Source: Leptospiraceae bacterium (GTDB lineage: Bacteria; Spirochaetota; Leptospiria; Leptospirales; Leptospiraceae). Taken from it: a stretch of DNA of 64,000 bases. The translations under genes and the position numbers were made by a program. The stretch covers positions 248,001 through 312,000 of the forward strand of contig JADJSX010000007.1 of assembly GCA_016711485.1 (NCBI GenBank), written 5' to 3'. Positions 35,889 to 44,609 of this stretch are shown here, one piece after another; within the stretch, counting starts at the first letter, position 1, and each line of letters begins with the position of its first letter. Under the pieces are notes generated by a model. That model had not been told where the DNA came from and searched no databases. It worked only from the letters and a program-made list of their open reading frames with translations.

Positions 35889-36017
35889 TTCGATACGCCT
35901 CGAAAAGATGAGGCTACTCAGTGACCGGTCTTTGTTGGAGTAGTATACGAGAAAGCTCGGTCACTGAGTAGCGTGTTCGCTATGATGGCTATGTACAAAT
36001 AAAAGCCGCGTATCGAA
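35889..36017. repeat. Hairpin repeat (family C), two head-to-head units
   Basis: The left unit runs TTCGATAC, stem GCCTC/GAGGC, TACTCAGTGACCG. The right unit is its inverted counterpart, from CGGTCACTGAGTA to GTATCGAA. The two halves together form a long cruciform-capable palindrome. It lies between the methyltransferase stop and a duplicated copy of that gene's last codons. Confidence 0.78.
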
Positions 36018-36080
36018 GTGCCGATTGTGAAGGAAGAAGTGAAGAAGTTGACTTTGGATGAATTTAAAAAGAGAGGCTAA
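36018..36080 (+). pseudogene. Duplicated 3' end of the methyltransferase gene
   Basis: GTG at 36018 starts a 20-codon frame VPIVKEEVKKLTLDEFKKRG ending in TAA, closely matching the C-terminus of the intact methyltransferase (FPIVKEDVKQLTLEEYRKKG). It directly abuts the end of the hairpin repeat. It is the remnant of a second, diverged methyltransferase copy or of an exchanged 3' cassette. Confidence 0.85.
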
Positions 36081-36093
36081 TCATCATACTACA

Positions 36094-36122
36094 CCCCCTT
36101 TTGCAAAGGGGAATTAAGGGGG
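36094..36122. repeat. Short C/G-run palindrome before BRO gene
   Basis: CCCCCTTTTGCAAAGGGG with a second GGGGG run shortly after, just upstream of the broken BRO gene; a compact GC-rich palindrome typical of small dispersed repeats. It overlaps the region where that gene's ribosome-binding site would be. Confidence 0.5.
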
Positions 36123-36129
36123 ATTCATT

Positions 36130-36743
36130 ATGAAAAAAGAAATAAAACTTTTTGAAAGTAAAAAGGTAAGAACAAATTGGGATGAAGAACAAGAAAAATG
36201 GTATTTTAGTATTACTGATATAATTGCAATTCTTACTGAAAGTGTTGATCCATTAGCATATTGGCGTAAGTTAAAGGAACGTCTTAAAAAGGAAGGAAAT
36301 GAAACCGTGACAAATTGTCACGCATTGAAAATGGAAGCGGCAGATGGAAAAATGAGAGAAACCGATGTCGCCGATGCCGAACAATTATTGCGGCTAATTC
36401 AATCTATCCCTTCTCCCAAGGCTGAACCATTCAAACAATGGTTAGCAAAAGTCGGTCATGAACGTATGCAGGAAATTTCTGTTCCAGGTCAGAGTATTGA
36501 TCGTGCACGGGAAAATTGGAAAAAACTCGGTCGAAGTGAAAAATGGATTCAACAACGCATGACCGGACAGGAAACTCGTAATAAATTAACCGACTACTGG
36601 AAAGAAAGTGGAGTCGAGAAAAATTCGGCAATGTTGCAAAGAATGCTCGAAAAGAATTAGAAGCCCAAACCGGCAAAAGTGTAGTGACCGGTGAAAATTT
36701 TCTGCCACCGAAAAAGGAAAAGAAATTGAAAAAAGGGAAATAG
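36130..36743 (+). pseudogene. BRO-family antirepressor-like gene with internal deletion/frameshift
   Basis: The first part encodes a BRO-N-type protein (WYFSITDIIAILTESVDPLAYW, then LLRLIQSIPSPKAEPFKQWL, ending at a TAG at 36658). The typical C-terminus of this family is present just after, in another frame: NVAKNARKELEAQTGKSVVT followed by GENFLPPKK, ending at TAG 36741-36743. The middle section usual in full-length relatives is missing. A deletion that also shifted the frame explains both facts. The 176-residue truncated product may still be made. BRO-N proteins bind DNA and are common in prophages and mobile islands. Confidence 0.8.
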
Positions 36744-36758
36744 TTAAAGGAGAAAGGT

Positions 36759-37298
36759 ATGAAGATTATTTGCGAAGATGTAGTTTATATAAACGGAAGA
36801 TTTGAAAATAAAGCCGGAGAAATAATTCGAATCAAAGAAGGAGCTGAATTAAAATTAATTGGGGCAGCCTCCGAATTTTTGTCTAAAGAAATAATTGTTA
36901 AAACTTCTGAAAATTTATTAAGAGAAATTGAAAACGGAGAATTTACATCTTTCAAGTGTATATTAGAAGCAGGAACAAATTTATACTTTAAATCTAAAGA
37001 TAAGCATTGCAAGGCAGAATTATTAGAAGACTTATATTTAACATATAAAAGCCATCTTACAGAAAAGCGCCAAATATCACTTTACTCCTGTGCGTGTAAA
37101 ATGACAAATGAATCCCTTACGCTCAAAGCAAATTCTTTAAATGAACTATACATTGACGTTTTCAATAAGTTTTGGGATGATGGTGCTCCGTCTGCGAATG
37201 CCTTTACTACTTTCTATACAGACTCATCCTTAGAAAAGCCAATCAATAATTTAAGAGAAGATTGGAAAAATGAATTGAAGAAAAAGAGAAATGCCTAA
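36759..37298 (+). CDS. Hypothetical protein
   Basis: 179 residues, not recognised. There is no signal peptide or membrane segment. The N-terminal third reads as short beta-strands (IICEDVVYINGRFENKAGEI, IIRIKEGAELKLIG) and the C-terminal part is helical with two Cys (SLYSCACKM). It starts 15 bp after the broken BRO gene with GGAGAAAGG upstream and ends 32 bp before the J-domain gene, so these may be one unit. Codon use matches its neighbours. Confidence 0.6.
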   Translation: MKIICEDVVYINGRFENKAGEIIRIKEGAELKLIGAASEFLSKEIIVKTSENLLREIENGEFTSFKCILEAGTNLYFKSKDKHCKAELLEDLYLTYKSHLTEKRQISLYSCACKMTNESLTLKANSLNELYIDVFNKFWDDGAPSANAFTTFYTDSSLEKPINNLREDWKNELKKKRNA

Positions 37299-37330
37299 TT
37301 TAAAATAAAACCTGGAAGAAAAAATATTCT

Positions 37331-38698
37331 ATGCTATTAAGTGATGATGAAATTCGAAAAATAAAGTATCATTTTGGGATACTTGGAATTAGCCCAACAA
37401 ATAATAGAGAATTAATCGAGTTAACTTATTATAAGCTATTTAATATTTACCATCCAGATAGATCACTTAATAAAGATGAATATAATTTCAACTTTAAGAA
37501 AGTTTCCGAATTAAACGAAAGTAAAGAATTTTGTCTAAAATACTGTCAAATAACCGATTTGATTCAACAAATTTCGAATTACGATAATCGGGAAAGTGAC
37601 AATGTATTAAATCGAAAAAATTTTTGGGCAAGAATATGGTTTATCGTGAGTAGCCTTAGATCAAGTATTAAAGAGTGGATTAAAGTTAAAGAAGAGAGAG
37701 CAAAATTAAGATTTGTGGATTTAGGATTTAAGAAAAGGACAAATTTTCCATTTCCTACAGAACATTCCAAACCCAGTCTATCAAATAAATTAATAGATTT
37801 ATGCTGGATTGCGCCTATTTCCATTTTAATTATTTTAAATTTTATTTATATTTTACCTTTCTCGTATTTGATTTTAACTGTGCTGTTTTATAAAATAGTT
37901 TTCCTACATTTGTTTAATTCTTTGCGAAAAAAATATACATATTACGAAGACAAACCAATTTCACTCAATCCCATTTATCTAATTCCTTCCTCTATTTTAT
38001 CAATTTTAATTATCCTATTTCTCGGATTTACATATAGTTCCGTGAAAACATTTTACGGAAACATTGTAAGTAACACAGGATTGGTTTTATCTACGACAAA
38101 TAAAGAACTTCCGTATAAATCTAAAATTATTACCAAAGAAATAAAATCGAATAACACAAATGCCTTCGAAAATAAAGATAATAAAAACCTAGAATCAGAA
38201 AAAAATGAAAATAAAACTGTAAGTCCCGATTTAACTACAATAAATTTAGATATTGTAAAATATATAAATGCAGAAGATGGGACTAAAGTAAAAAAAAAAC
38301 CACTTGCGACCGCGCAAACAATTAACATATTACCGCATGGAACTAAAATTACAATTCAAGAATCAGAAGTTACCTCTGATTATATTTATTGCATAGAATG
38401 CAATGGCTATGTTTATAAAAATATTTTATCAGATTCAAAACCTAATAAAAATAGGAAATATAAATTGATAAAAGAAAGGGACAATATTTATTATTACCAA
38501 ATAGCTGACAAAATAGCAAATGAATTTTATGAATTATCTAATAACGAAGTTTTTTATCATAAGAACGATGAATTAGGTTTAGGAACTTACGTAATAGACA
38601 ATGGTTTAATTAAAATAGAAGTTAATGGTGTTAACAAAAAATATAAGTATATAGGAAAAATAGGATACCGAAATAAATTTTCTGAAACAGAGGAATAA
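37331..38698 (+). CDS. J-domain-like membrane protein with SH3-type domain
   Basis: 455 residues with an unusual layout. The N-terminal 75 residues resemble a DnaJ J-domain, including the HPD tripeptide in NIYHPDRSLNKDEY and a helix before it (ELIELTYYKLF). There are two hydrophobic hairpins (about 150-200 and 215-245). An Asn/Lys-rich linker follows, then a bacterial SH3-like region (GTKVKKKPLATAQTINILPH, about 318-372). A C-terminal tail has MORN-like short strands. An HPD motif implies it can stimulate an Hsp70 ATPase at the membrane; the SH3 part would lie on the other side. No relative of known function is recalled. Confidence 0.68.
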   Translation: MLLSDDEIRKIKYHFGILGISPTNNRELIELTYYKLFNIYHPDRSLNKDEYNFNFKKVSELNESKEFCLKYCQITDLIQQISNYDNRESDNVLNRKNFWARIWFIVSSLRSSIKEWIKVKEERAKLRFVDLGFKKRTNFPFPTEHSKPSLSNKLIDLCWIAPISILIILNFIYILPFSYLILTVLFYKIVFLHLFNSLRKKYTYYEDKPISLNPIYLIPSSILSILIILFLGFTYSSVKTFYGNIVSNTGLVLSTTNKELPYKSKIITKEIKSNNTNAFENKDNKNLESEKNENKTVSPDLTTINLDIVKYINAEDGTKVKKKPLATAQTINILPHGTKITIQESEVTSDYIYCIECNGYVYKNILSDSKPNKNRKYKLIKERDNIYYYQIADKIANEFYELSNNEVFYHKNDELGLGTYVIDNGLIKIEVNGVNKKYKYIGKIGYRNKFSETEE

Positions 38699-38738
38699 AT
38701 CAAGAGATTAGAATATAATCTAACTTCATCGAACTTAA

Positions 38739-39788
38739 TCAATACTCATGAACTTCGCCAGTTTTCATAATTCCTAAAAATTCGCCTTCATCCACAACAG
38801 GCTCTTCTGTGTAGTGATAGAGATAACATTTCCTTTTAATCTTTGGGTCAATCTTTCGTATATCGTCAATATGAGAGTGAACACCGCTACGTGGTCCGGT
38901 TTCGCAATCGTGGTAGATGATGTCGGCGGATTCATAAAATGGTTTCATGATCGGTGGCATAATATAGAGAGTATCCGTTGGAAAATAAAGTTTTTTATCG
39001 GCGCTTTCAAACATTAGACCGAATGATGGCATATACGACGTTCCCCCAACTACATGAGTCGATTCAACAGTATAAAAAATCCAGCTCTTGTCGCCATCGT
39101 TGATTTGGTATTCGAGGCTCTTGGACATAACGATTTGGTTGAAGAAAGTATCTAGAGAAACATTTTTAACACCTTGGAGAGTGTCTAATCCAGGTTTAGC
39201 GGCATTCCATAAATCGTCTAATACTTCTTTATGTCCCCAGAGGTCTGGTTTACAATCAGCGGGAATTTTTTCGCGTTTAAATAAGCGATCGGTGATTGGA
39301 TCTAATTGGCGTGGCGTACCGTCATCTTCCGTTCTACGTTTTTTTTCTACTGAAAGCCATTCGGTTTTTTTAGAATTCCAAAAAGGGTTGAACACGGTAG
39401 AAAGGGCTATTCCTTCTATGCCGCCAATGTGATCCGCGTGAGGGTGTGAACAATAATATCCGTCAATGTCGCCCATCTTGAGCCCAAGATTAGCTAAGGA
39501 GTGGCGTATATCGCTTCCAAAATCAATTACAAATCGATATACATTGTCTTTTACTTTGCCTTGTGTTTGAAATTCTAAAAGAAAATTACTCTGATAACGA
39601 GGAAAGTATGCTCGCGTTGTGCTCTGCTTTATAATACTTCGAATTCCATTGATTGTAATATGTGCATTTGTATCTTTTGCATTTTTAACGGCATCGCTTA
39701 TTAGAGCTTCTACCTTTGCAGTTTCGATTACGTCTTTGTATGTGCCTATGGCAAACGCTGAATTAACACCTAGAGCTGTAACTTTCAT
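38739..39788 (-). CDS. MBL-fold metallo-hydrolase
   Basis: 349 residues from the ATG at 39788, chosen because AAGGGAG lies 8 bp upstream; an in-frame TTG 18 bp earlier is less likely. The metallo-beta-lactamase motif is YYCSHPHADHIGGIEG (HxHxDH, about 114-125), with later metal ligands plausible in STHVVGG, FPTDTLY and HDCETGPRSGVHSH. The HxHxDH form and the late His pair suggest a phosphodiesterase or nuclease-like dinuclear zinc site, as in RNase Z relatives. The substrate is unknown. It stands alone between the island and the next operon. Confidence 0.85.
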   Translation of the reverse strand: MKVTALGVNSAFAIGTYKDVIETAKVEALISDAVKNAKDTNAHITINGIRSIIKQSTTRAYFPRYQSNFLLEFQTQGKVKDNVYRFVIDFGSDIRHSLANLGLKMGDIDGYYCSHPHADHIGGIEGIALSTVFNPFWNSKKTEWLSVEKKRRTEDDGTPRQLDPITDRLFKREKIPADCKPDLWGHKEVLDDLWNAAKPGLDTLQGVKNVSLDTFFNQIVMSKSLEYQINDGDKSWIFYTVESTHVVGGTSYMPSFGLMFESADKKLYFPTDTLYIMPPIMKPFYESADIIYHDCETGPRSGVHSHIDDIRKIDPKIKRKCYLYHYTEEPVVDEGEFLGIMKTGEVHEY

Positions 39789-39843
39789 TGAGGACTCCCT
39801 TAGCAAACTTGAACATAACCTAAAAATTTACCAGTACTTTTAT

Positions 39844-40479
39844 TTAAAATCTAAAAAACTCATATACAAAGCCAGATTCCTTTATATGTGTTTTACTTTC
39901 TAAAAGATTGTGTGATACAATTGAAAAGTAAGGTTGCAAAGCTTTGAGATAAAATTCTTTTTTTCTTGAATTCGCATACGTATCTATGAAGTGTAGTTCC
40001 TTTTTCATATACTCATAATCTAACTGAGTTGGAACAGAAAAATAAAGGTATTTGCAAAGTTTGGATAATTTTTTATAACAATTGGAAACATCTTTTGTTG
40101 GGATGTATTGGAAAATGGAATTACAAATTCCTAGATCAAAAGGCCTTTTTATTTTTGTATCGTTAAAATTCTCCAGACTATTTCGTAAAATTTTGTGTTT
40201 TCTATTTTTTATCCACCTTTTGTTTTCTAAATTTTTGACTGCTTCTAAAGAAGGATCTAAGGCAAAAATTCTATTAGGTTTAAATTCTTTTACGATTTCA
40301 TGAAGTAATACCGCTTTCCCAAATCCGAAATCACCAATGGAGTTAACTTCTACACCAGCATAATCTAAAATACTTTTTAGATAACGAGCATGTTCTTTTG
40401 CATTGTGAATTCCATCAATTTCAGCTCCGTCTTCCTCTGCATACATTTCATCCCAGTATTTTTGGTCAAATACACTCAA
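39844..40479 (-). CDS. Class I SAM-dependent methyltransferase
   Basis: 211 residues beginning at TTG (40479), whose first bases overlap the TGA of the small gene upstream (TTGA junction), implying coupled translation. The SAM-binding loop is IGDFGFGKAVLLHEIV (about 47-62), strand 2 ends ALDPS, and the motif IV region is DLGICNSIFQYIP. The opening SVFDQKYWDEMYAEEDGAE is typical of small-molecule methyltransferases. The substrate is unknown. It forms an operon with a Cys-tail peptide and an MFS transporter. Confidence 0.8.
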   Translation of the reverse strand: MSVFDQKYWDEMYAEEDGAEIDGIHNAKEHARYLKSILDYAGVEVNSIGDFGFGKAVLLHEIVKEFKPNRIFALDPSLEAVKNLENKRWIKNRKHKILRNSLENFNDTKIKRPFDLGICNSIFQYIPTKDVSNCYKKLSKLCKYLYFSVPTQLDYEYMKKELHFIDTYANSRKKEFYLKALQPYFSIVSHNLLESKTHIKESGFVYEFFRF

Positions 40480-40652
40480 GACTTTACCTTACATTTTGCA
40501 CAAGTTCCCGTATAACAAGAGGTATCCTCTGGAATATATGTATTTTTTTTAAATGCTAACTTGTATAAAATTTTCCAAACTGGTTGTGTAAATTTTATGA
40601 ATGCTACAAACACTATACTATACACTAAGTAATTTTGAATTTCAAAACTCAT
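40476..40652 (-). CDS. Small membrane peptide with Cys tail
   Basis: 58 residues: one membrane segment (NYLVYSIVFVAFIKF), a basic stretch, and a C-terminal cysteine cluster (C48, C53, C56; SCYTGTCAKCKVKS). The layout recalls FeoB-associated Cys-rich membrane proteins, but no feo genes are present. It overlaps the MFS gene by 11 bp and the methyltransferase start by 2 bp, which supports it as a real gene. Confidence 0.68.
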   Translation of the reverse strand: MSFEIQNYLVYSIVFVAFIKFTQPVWKILYKLAFKKNTYIPEDTSCYTGTCAKCKVKS

Positions 40653-41856
40653 TTGTAATCTCCTTTAATTTTTTCCGAAATGGATAAGTGACAAAAACAA
40701 CGAATATTTCTAACCCACCGAAACATACAGCCAATAGAAAAAATGAAATTGTAGGGGAAAAACTAATATTGAATTGTCTTTCTAAAAGTGTTGATACAAT
40801 AGGACCTAACATAAAACCAATAGAACCGACACCAGTGAAACCCGCCATAACACTTGCATTCATTCCCTTTGGAGACATTTGAGAAGCTAACATCATAGAT
40901 GGAACAAACATAACTCCGGCCCCTGCACCACATAAAAACAGAAGAGCGAATAATGTATATTTGTCGCTCACACCACCGGCTAAACCGAGAGAAATTCCAT
41001 AAATTAAAGACCCTAACATCATCAGTAAAAATGGACCTGTTTTTTTGGCTAGTCTTGCGAAAGGGTATGAAAATAAACTCATAGGAATTAAAACCAAAGA
41101 TAAATAAAGTCCAACTTCCCCCGGGTTAAATTTTAAATCTTCTCGTAAATGTAAATTAAAACTAGTCACAAAAAATCCCACAGTAAATCGGTCGATAAAA
41201 TTATAAAGATAAGGAATTAGAATAAATTTATTCTTTTGAAATGCGTTAGTCCATTTATCGAATGTAATTCGTTCGTGGTGGATATGCTCATAGTCCTTGA
41301 GTAAAAAAAAGGACACAACTCCGATCACAATCATAATTGTTCCAGCCACATAAAAAGGGAGTAGGGGGTTCTTACGACCCAAAATTCCCATCGGGGAACC
41401 AATCCCGACTCCTAAACTCAAAAACATTCCAGCGAGTCCCATTAAAATTCCCTTTCGATAAAAATATGTATTTTGAGAATCATTTTCTCGGTCGGCAATT
41501 AAAGAAAGTAAAAGTCCAATCACAAAAATATGACAGACTCCTTCCATGAAGCGGATAATCTGGAGTAACTGTAAATTATCTGCCTGTGCAAGTAGAAAAA
41601 AACTAATTCCGTCTAACACAGCGAAAATGGAAATGAAATATTTTCGATTCTTAAATTTATCTGATAAGAAACCTGCAACAGGTGAAAATAAAAAAGAGCC
41701 TAACATCGCGTAACTCATAAAAAGGGAAACCATTAGATTGTCTCCTCCGAGTTTATCTTTTACGATGTCTTTAAAAACCGGAACTATCATAGTAACCGGA
41801 AGCATTGTAAAAAAAATCAAAGCTAAAGTTAATTTAGGTATTTTAGTTAATTGCAT
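40642..41856 (-). CDS. Major facilitator superfamily transporter
   Basis: 404 residues with about 12 membrane segments and MFS landmarks: the first-half loop GFLSDKFKNRKYF between TM2 and TM3 (motif A), and charged residues between TM6 and TM7 (EHIHHERITFDKW). The substrate is probably a drug or small metabolite; it cannot be assigned. ATG at 41856 is preferred over the TTG one codon before. It leads a three-gene overlapping operon with the Cys-tail peptide and methyltransferase, so export of a methylated compound is conceivable. Confidence 0.85.
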   Translation of the reverse strand: MQLTKIPKLTLALIFFTMLPVTMIVPVFKDIVKDKLGGDNLMVSLFMSYAMLGSFLFSPVAGFLSDKFKNRKYFISIFAVLDGISFFLLAQADNLQLLQIIRFMEGVCHIFVIGLLLSLIADRENDSQNTYFYRKGILMGLAGMFLSLGVGIGSPMGILGRKNPLLPFYVAGTIMIVIGVVSFFLLKDYEHIHHERITFDKWTNAFQKNKFILIPYLYNFIDRFTVGFFVTSFNLHLREDLKFNPGEVGLYLSLVLIPMSLFSYPFARLAKKTGPFLLMMLGSLIYGISLGLAGGVSDKYTLFALLFLCGAGAGVMFVPSMMLASQMSPKGMNASVMAGFTGVGSIGFMLGPIVSTLLERQFNISFSPTISFFLLAVCFGGLEIFVVFVTYPFRKKLKEITNEF

Positions 41857-42052
41857 CAAATGGTTCCTATAAAAGTGGCGATCCTATAAACAAAATGCTT
41901 TTAATTCATGCCATTGAAAAAAAACGTCCAGTTTTTATACGATAATTTAGTCCTAATCTGTTCTCTATTTTAATTATAGATAAAATTTCTTTTAAAATAC
42001 ACTATCCTTTATAGGGTTGTAAAATCAATTAGAATCGTCAGCAATAATTTTT

Positions 42053-43009
42053 ATGAACCTAGAAGAAATCAGGGAATGTATCATCGGGGCAGAACAAGGG
42101 GAAAAATATCCTCTTGCAAAACTCATTTCTGGAATTGAAAAAAGAGATTCTTTTTTATTTCGAAAAATTTTATTCCAAGAACTTACCTTAAATCACGATC
42201 TCCGGAAAAATTCTATTACCATTGGAATAACCGGAACTCCGGGAGCTGGAAAATCTTCTCTCATTGGGGAACTTTGCCAAGATTTTCTCAAGAAACAAAG
42301 ACGTAAAAAAATGGCGATTGTGGCGATCGATCCTTCTAGCAAAGTAAGCGGTGGGTCCATTTTAGGAGATCGAACTAGGGTTGCGATTCCAGCTCGAGAG
42401 AATCGAATTTTTTTTCGTTCACAAGCTAGTCAACTTGAACTAGGAGGTGTGAATCCACATACGTATCATGTGATTCGTTTGCTTCGCTATTTTTTTGATT
42501 TGATTATCATTGAAACAGTTGGAATCGGGCAAAATGAAACAGAAGTTTCCAAACTTGCGGATTATTCCTTTCTCATATTACAGCCATTAGCCGGTGATGG
42601 AATTCAATTTATGAAAAGTGGAATCATGGAAGTGCCAGATGCATTTATTATAAACAAATGCGACGAAAAGGAATTAGCCACATCTAGCTTTCATATGTTA
42701 GTTAGTTCACTCGAATTCTTAAAAGATACAATAAATGGGCATAATATTCCTAAAATTTTTCAAACCAGTGCATTAAAAAAAATTGGTATAGATTCTCTAA
42801 TGGAGTTTATACTAAGTATCCAAGAACAAAAACCAAGAGATAATGAAACAAAAGAACAAATGGAAAAAATGATTAGATCAGAATTTGGAAATTTTGGATT
42901 GCGGATTTTAAAAGAATTTTTTGAATCAAATCATTATTCTTTTTCAAAACAATATGAATTAGTAGAAGAAGAGTTATTTGCGGAAATAAAAAAGAAAATC
43001 AAAAATTAA
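42053..43009 (+). CDS. meaB: MeaB/ArgK-type G3E GTPase
   Basis: GTPase chaperone that loads and protects adenosylcobalamin on methylmalonyl-CoA mutase. The 318-residue product has Walker A ITGTPGAGKSSLIGEL (about 60), the switch region VAIDPSSKVSGGSILGDRTR, Walker B-type IIIETVGIGQNE and the base-specificity loop NKCDE. The mutase genes are not in the window. A MITE begins 3 bp after its stop codon, and the stop lies within the element's target duplication. Confidence 0.93.
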   Translation: MNLEEIRECIIGAEQGEKYPLAKLISGIEKRDSFLFRKILFQELTLNHDLRKNSITIGITGTPGAGKSSLIGELCQDFLKKQRRKKMAIVAIDPSSKVSGGSILGDRTRVAIPARENRIFFRSQASQLELGGVNPHTYHVIRLLRYFFDLIIIETVGIGQNETEVSKLADYSFLILQPLAGDGIQFMKSGIMEVPDAFIINKCDEKELATSSFHMLVSSLEFLKDTINGHNIPKIFQTSALKKIGIDSLMEFILSIQEQKPRDNETKEQMEKMIRSEFGNFGLRILKEFFESNHYSFSKQYELVEEELFAEIKKKIKN

Positions 43010-43012
43010 AAA

Positions 43013-43107
43013 CTTACCTTACGCAAAATTGGTAATTTCTGGAAATAAGGAAAATCTTGAGAATATTAGAAACTGCTAATGAATTAATAGCGATAGCGTA
43101 AGGTGAG
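43013..43107. mobile_element. MITE-like element, ACCTTACGC family, short copy
   Basis: 95 bp from CTTACCTTACGC to GCGTAAGGTGAG (terminal inverted repeats with one mismatch), flanked by the direct repeat TTAAAAA (43006-43012 and 43108-43114). The inner blocks GAATATTAGAAA and GCTAATGAATTAATA also occur, inverted, in the longer element at 54261-54543, proving common origin. It is non-coding. Confidence 0.82.
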
Positions 43108-43181
43108 TTAAAAATTTAATTCTATTTAGTTAAGACTTGACTCTTATATTTTTTTGGAATAGGATAAAGAAAGAGGAACCT

Positions 43182-43919
43182 ATGAAACTAACGGCTATAT
43201 TCCTATTTATTTTCATTTACTCTTTTGGACTTTTAGCAAAAAGTAAAGCAAGTAAAGGTAATATCTCTCTTCCAAAATTCCCATCCAATGGAGGAGGTTC
43301 AATTTCATTGCCTATTCCAGGATTAAGTCCCCTATTTTATAATAACCCTGCTTACGGAAATTTTATTCTGCACCAATACAGCGAAAATATAAATGCGCTT
43401 AATGCTCGTATTCCTGAACCACAATCTGATTTGGGCATACAATATTTGAATAGACAAACTCAAAAAGATATTTCAGAAGAAATTGTAAATCCGTCTTCCT
43501 CTGGAAATTCGATGCCGATTTACCGAATTACAAATATTATAGACCATGGAAGAGGGGAAAACGCGAAGGACCCCAAATTTAAAAATATTGATTATCTTCT
43601 TTGGAAATTCCAAGGCATCGACGAAGGATTTACTGTCCAATTAAATGAATCGAAAATAGAGTTGGGTGTATCAAATGTATTCTCTGAAAAACCTACTTCT
43701 CTAATAAATTTTGTAAGTCTTGAGAAAGAGAAAATATTTTTGTTAGAATCAAGAGACAATACGACATTAACCGGATTTTTGGTAGATGTAAAAACCAAGA
43801 ATGTGAATAAAATCCAATGTTTTAAAGTAAAAAGTGACACGCGTGAAATTTATGATTATCGAATTCTTTCTGAGGATATAGACTTTTGGGTTTACCTAAC
43901 TTTATTTAAAAAGAAATGA
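43182..43919 (+). CDS. Exported protein of unknown function
   Basis: 245 residues from the ATG at 43182 (AAAGAGG upstream; an earlier in-frame ATG at 43137 would bury the signal peptide). A signal peptide runs to about residue 19 (FIYSFGLLAKS). A Gly/Ser/Pro-rich linker (about 22-45) and a mixed alpha/beta body follow, with no recognised domain. It is probably periplasmic or outer-membrane associated. It is monocistronic, with a terminator hairpin 16 bp downstream. Confidence 0.68.
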   Translation: MKLTAIFLFIFIYSFGLLAKSKASKGNISLPKFPSNGGGSISLPIPGLSPLFYNNPAYGNFILHQYSENINALNARIPEPQSDLGIQYLNRQTQKDISEEIVNPSSSGNSMPIYRITNIIDHGRGENAKDPKFKNIDYLLWKFQGIDEGFTVQLNESKIELGVSNVFSEKPTSLINFVSLEKEKIFLLESRDNTTLTGFLVDVKTKNVNKIQCFKVKSDTREIYDYRILSEDIDFWVYLTLFKKK

Positions 43920-43934
43920 GAAAAAATACGAATA

Positions 43935-43965
43935 CTCAGATTTCGAATGAGATTAGAAATCTGAG
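43935..43965 (+). terminator. Terminator hairpin
   Basis: CTCAGATTTC (43935-43944) and its exact complement (43956-43965) follow the exported-protein gene by 16 bp. Confidence 0.55.
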
Positions 43966-44034
43966 AAATACCTTCTTGACAACTTTTGGATTTTTAGAAG
44001 TTGATTAAGTCAAACTATAACTTAGGTGGATATC

Positions 44035-44607
44035 ATGTTAGACTTTGTCGATAAAATGAAAAATGAACTTTTAGGAATTCAAAACAGCTTAAATGAACTT
44101 TTAGGTTTAAAAACTTTTGTAGAATCTATTAAAAAATTAATTAGCTTTTTTGATTTGTTTTTTACAATTATTCCGCCCGAAGTCATTTTACTTTTCATTT
44201 TTTGTGCTTTGGTATTAGTGCTAGTAAATAATATTTCTCCGACTACTCCTAGACTGAATATTACTCTGGCAGTGGGGATATTTAGTATTATCTGGCTTTA
44301 TGTAAATCAAATTTTCACTGGTGAGTATAAAGTTTTAAAAGTATTTTATACATCTTTGTATATTTTAATACCAGCATATATTGTCGAAATTTCCAAGTTT
44401 GGATATAGACAAACCTATAAAATAATTCAAAAATCTAAAAAAATTGAAAACCCTGAGGATCTGATTCGTCCTATCCGAGAAATTAACGAAGGATATTCTA
44501 AATTTTTAAATGCTCAAGTGGATTACAGAAATAACCCTCTCGATTTAAAAAATTCTCTTCAATCTTTAAAATCCTCAATTGAAGAATTAGAACAAAAGTT
44601 AAAATAA
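44035..44607 (+). CDS. Membrane protein preceding adenylate cyclase
   Basis: 190 residues from the ATG at 44035, which has AGGTGG 6 bp upstream. An N-terminal amphipathic helix is followed by three hydrophobic segments (about 41-62, 72-92 and 104-121) and a charged C-terminal coiled coil (SLQSLKSSIEELEQKLK). No family recognised. It ends 2 bp before the six-TM cyclase gene, so the two are translated as a unit. It may be a membrane partner or regulator of that cyclase (inference from position only). Confidence 0.68.
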   Translation: MLDFVDKMKNELLGIQNSLNELLGLKTFVESIKKLISFFDLFFTIIPPEVILLFIFCALVLVLVNNISPTTPRLNITLAVGIFSIIWLYVNQIFTGEYKVLKVFYTSLYILIPAYIVEISKFGYRQTYKIIQKSKKIENPEDLIRPIREINEGYSKFLNAQVDYRNNPLDLKNSLQSLKSSIEELEQKLK

Positions 44608-44609
44608 AA

